From NCBI GenBank assembly GCA_937891045.1, contig CALBEV010000067.1, positions 1-5,331 of the forward strand: a DNA stretch of 5,331 nucleotides, given 5' to 3'. A program made the position numbers and the translations under genes. This document shows, one piece after another, positions 5,071-5,331 of the stretch. The stretch comes from an uncultured Burkholderiales bacterium. GTDB taxonomy: Bacteria > Pseudomonadota > Gammaproteobacteria > Burkholderiales > Burkholderiaceae. The notes beneath the pieces are model-generated. The model was not told the origin of the DNA and did no database searches. It was given only the letters and a program-made list of their open reading frames with translations. Position 1 is the stretch's first letter, and the number at the start of each line of letters is the position of its first letter.

Positions 5071-5331
5071 TCAGGAATAAAAGAACTTGAGGGGCACCAG
5101 CACGATGGACGGGAACAGCACCAACAAAAACAGCACCGCAATCTGCGCCAGCATGAAAGGAACAACACCCCGAGCCACTTCGTCGATCTTCATCTTGCCC
5201 ACACCGGCCACCACGTTCAGCACTGTGCCCACGGGCGGCGTGATCAGGCCAATGGCACCAGCCATCACAAACAGAACCCCAAAGTAAACCGGGTCGATGC
5301 CAGCGACTTTCACCACCGGAATCAGCACGGG
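5071..5331 (-). CDS. dctM: TRAP transporter large permease subunit DctM family, C-terminal fragment (start lies beyond the window)
   Basis: The last 86 residues of the large membrane subunit that moves substrate across the inner membrane using a sodium or proton gradient. The family hallmark is visible: LIPVVKVAGIDPVYFGVLF, then AIGLITPPVGTVLNVVAGVG, then DEVARGVVPFMLAQIAVLFLL, a final membrane helix ending in a short FFYS tail. The frame is open to the right edge; the codon at 5326-5328 is an internal GTG, not a start. Full-length family members have about 420-450 residues, so most of the gene and any dctQ lie outside. The terminator just after the stop separates it from dctP. Confidence 0.92.
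   Translation of the reverse strand, partial: PVLIPVVKVAGIDPVYFGVLFVMAGAIGLITPPVGTVLNVVAGVGKMKIDEVARGVVPFMLAQIAVLFLLVLFPSIVLVPLKFFYS

Overview
The window is a GC-rich stretch, most likely from a betaproteobacterium of the Comamonadaceae type. That placement is an inference from codon use, from the TRAP-plus-aromatic-catabolism gene mix and from remembered family resemblance; no database search was possible. Every convincing gene lies on the minus strand, so transcription runs from high to low coordinates.

Right part (5331 to 3985): the C-terminal end of a TRAP transporter large permease (DctM) is followed by an intrinsic terminator (5019-5057) and then by a periplasmic TRAP substrate-binding protein (DctP). 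The dctP gene is broken by one extra base in a run of five C (minus strand, 4420-4424); removing it restores a normal protein.

Middle part (3876 to 1257): three tightly packed enzyme genes. They are a shikimate/quinate dehydrogenase-family enzyme, a stand-alone 4-hydroxyphenylpyruvate dioxygenase-like (VOC) protein, and a TIM-barrel protein with the residues of a 3-dehydroshikimate dehydratase (QuiC/AsbF-like). With the TRAP genes they suggest uptake of a quinate/shikimate-type compound, oxidation to 3-dehydroshikimate, and dehydration to protocatechuate for ring cleavage. Two enzymes are unusual: the dioxygenase-like protein lacks both expected iron-binding histidines, and the dehydrogenase has several substrate-pocket positions changed from the AroE pattern. 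The real substrate may therefore be a relative of shikimate rather than shikimate itself.

Left part (1001 to 1): an AzlC/AzlD-type two-subunit amino-acid exporter, separated from the catabolic genes by about 255 bases with hairpins and short repeats. azlC is probably shifted by one extra G in a run of seven (342-348), which hides the usual ATGA overlap with azlD. The azlD gene runs off the left edge.

Two +1 changes in G/C homopolymers within one small window make sequencing or assembly error the simplest explanation for both broken frames. The most interesting biology is the unusual shikimate-like catabolic cluster in the middle. No RNA genes, insertion sequences or CRISPR repeats were seen.
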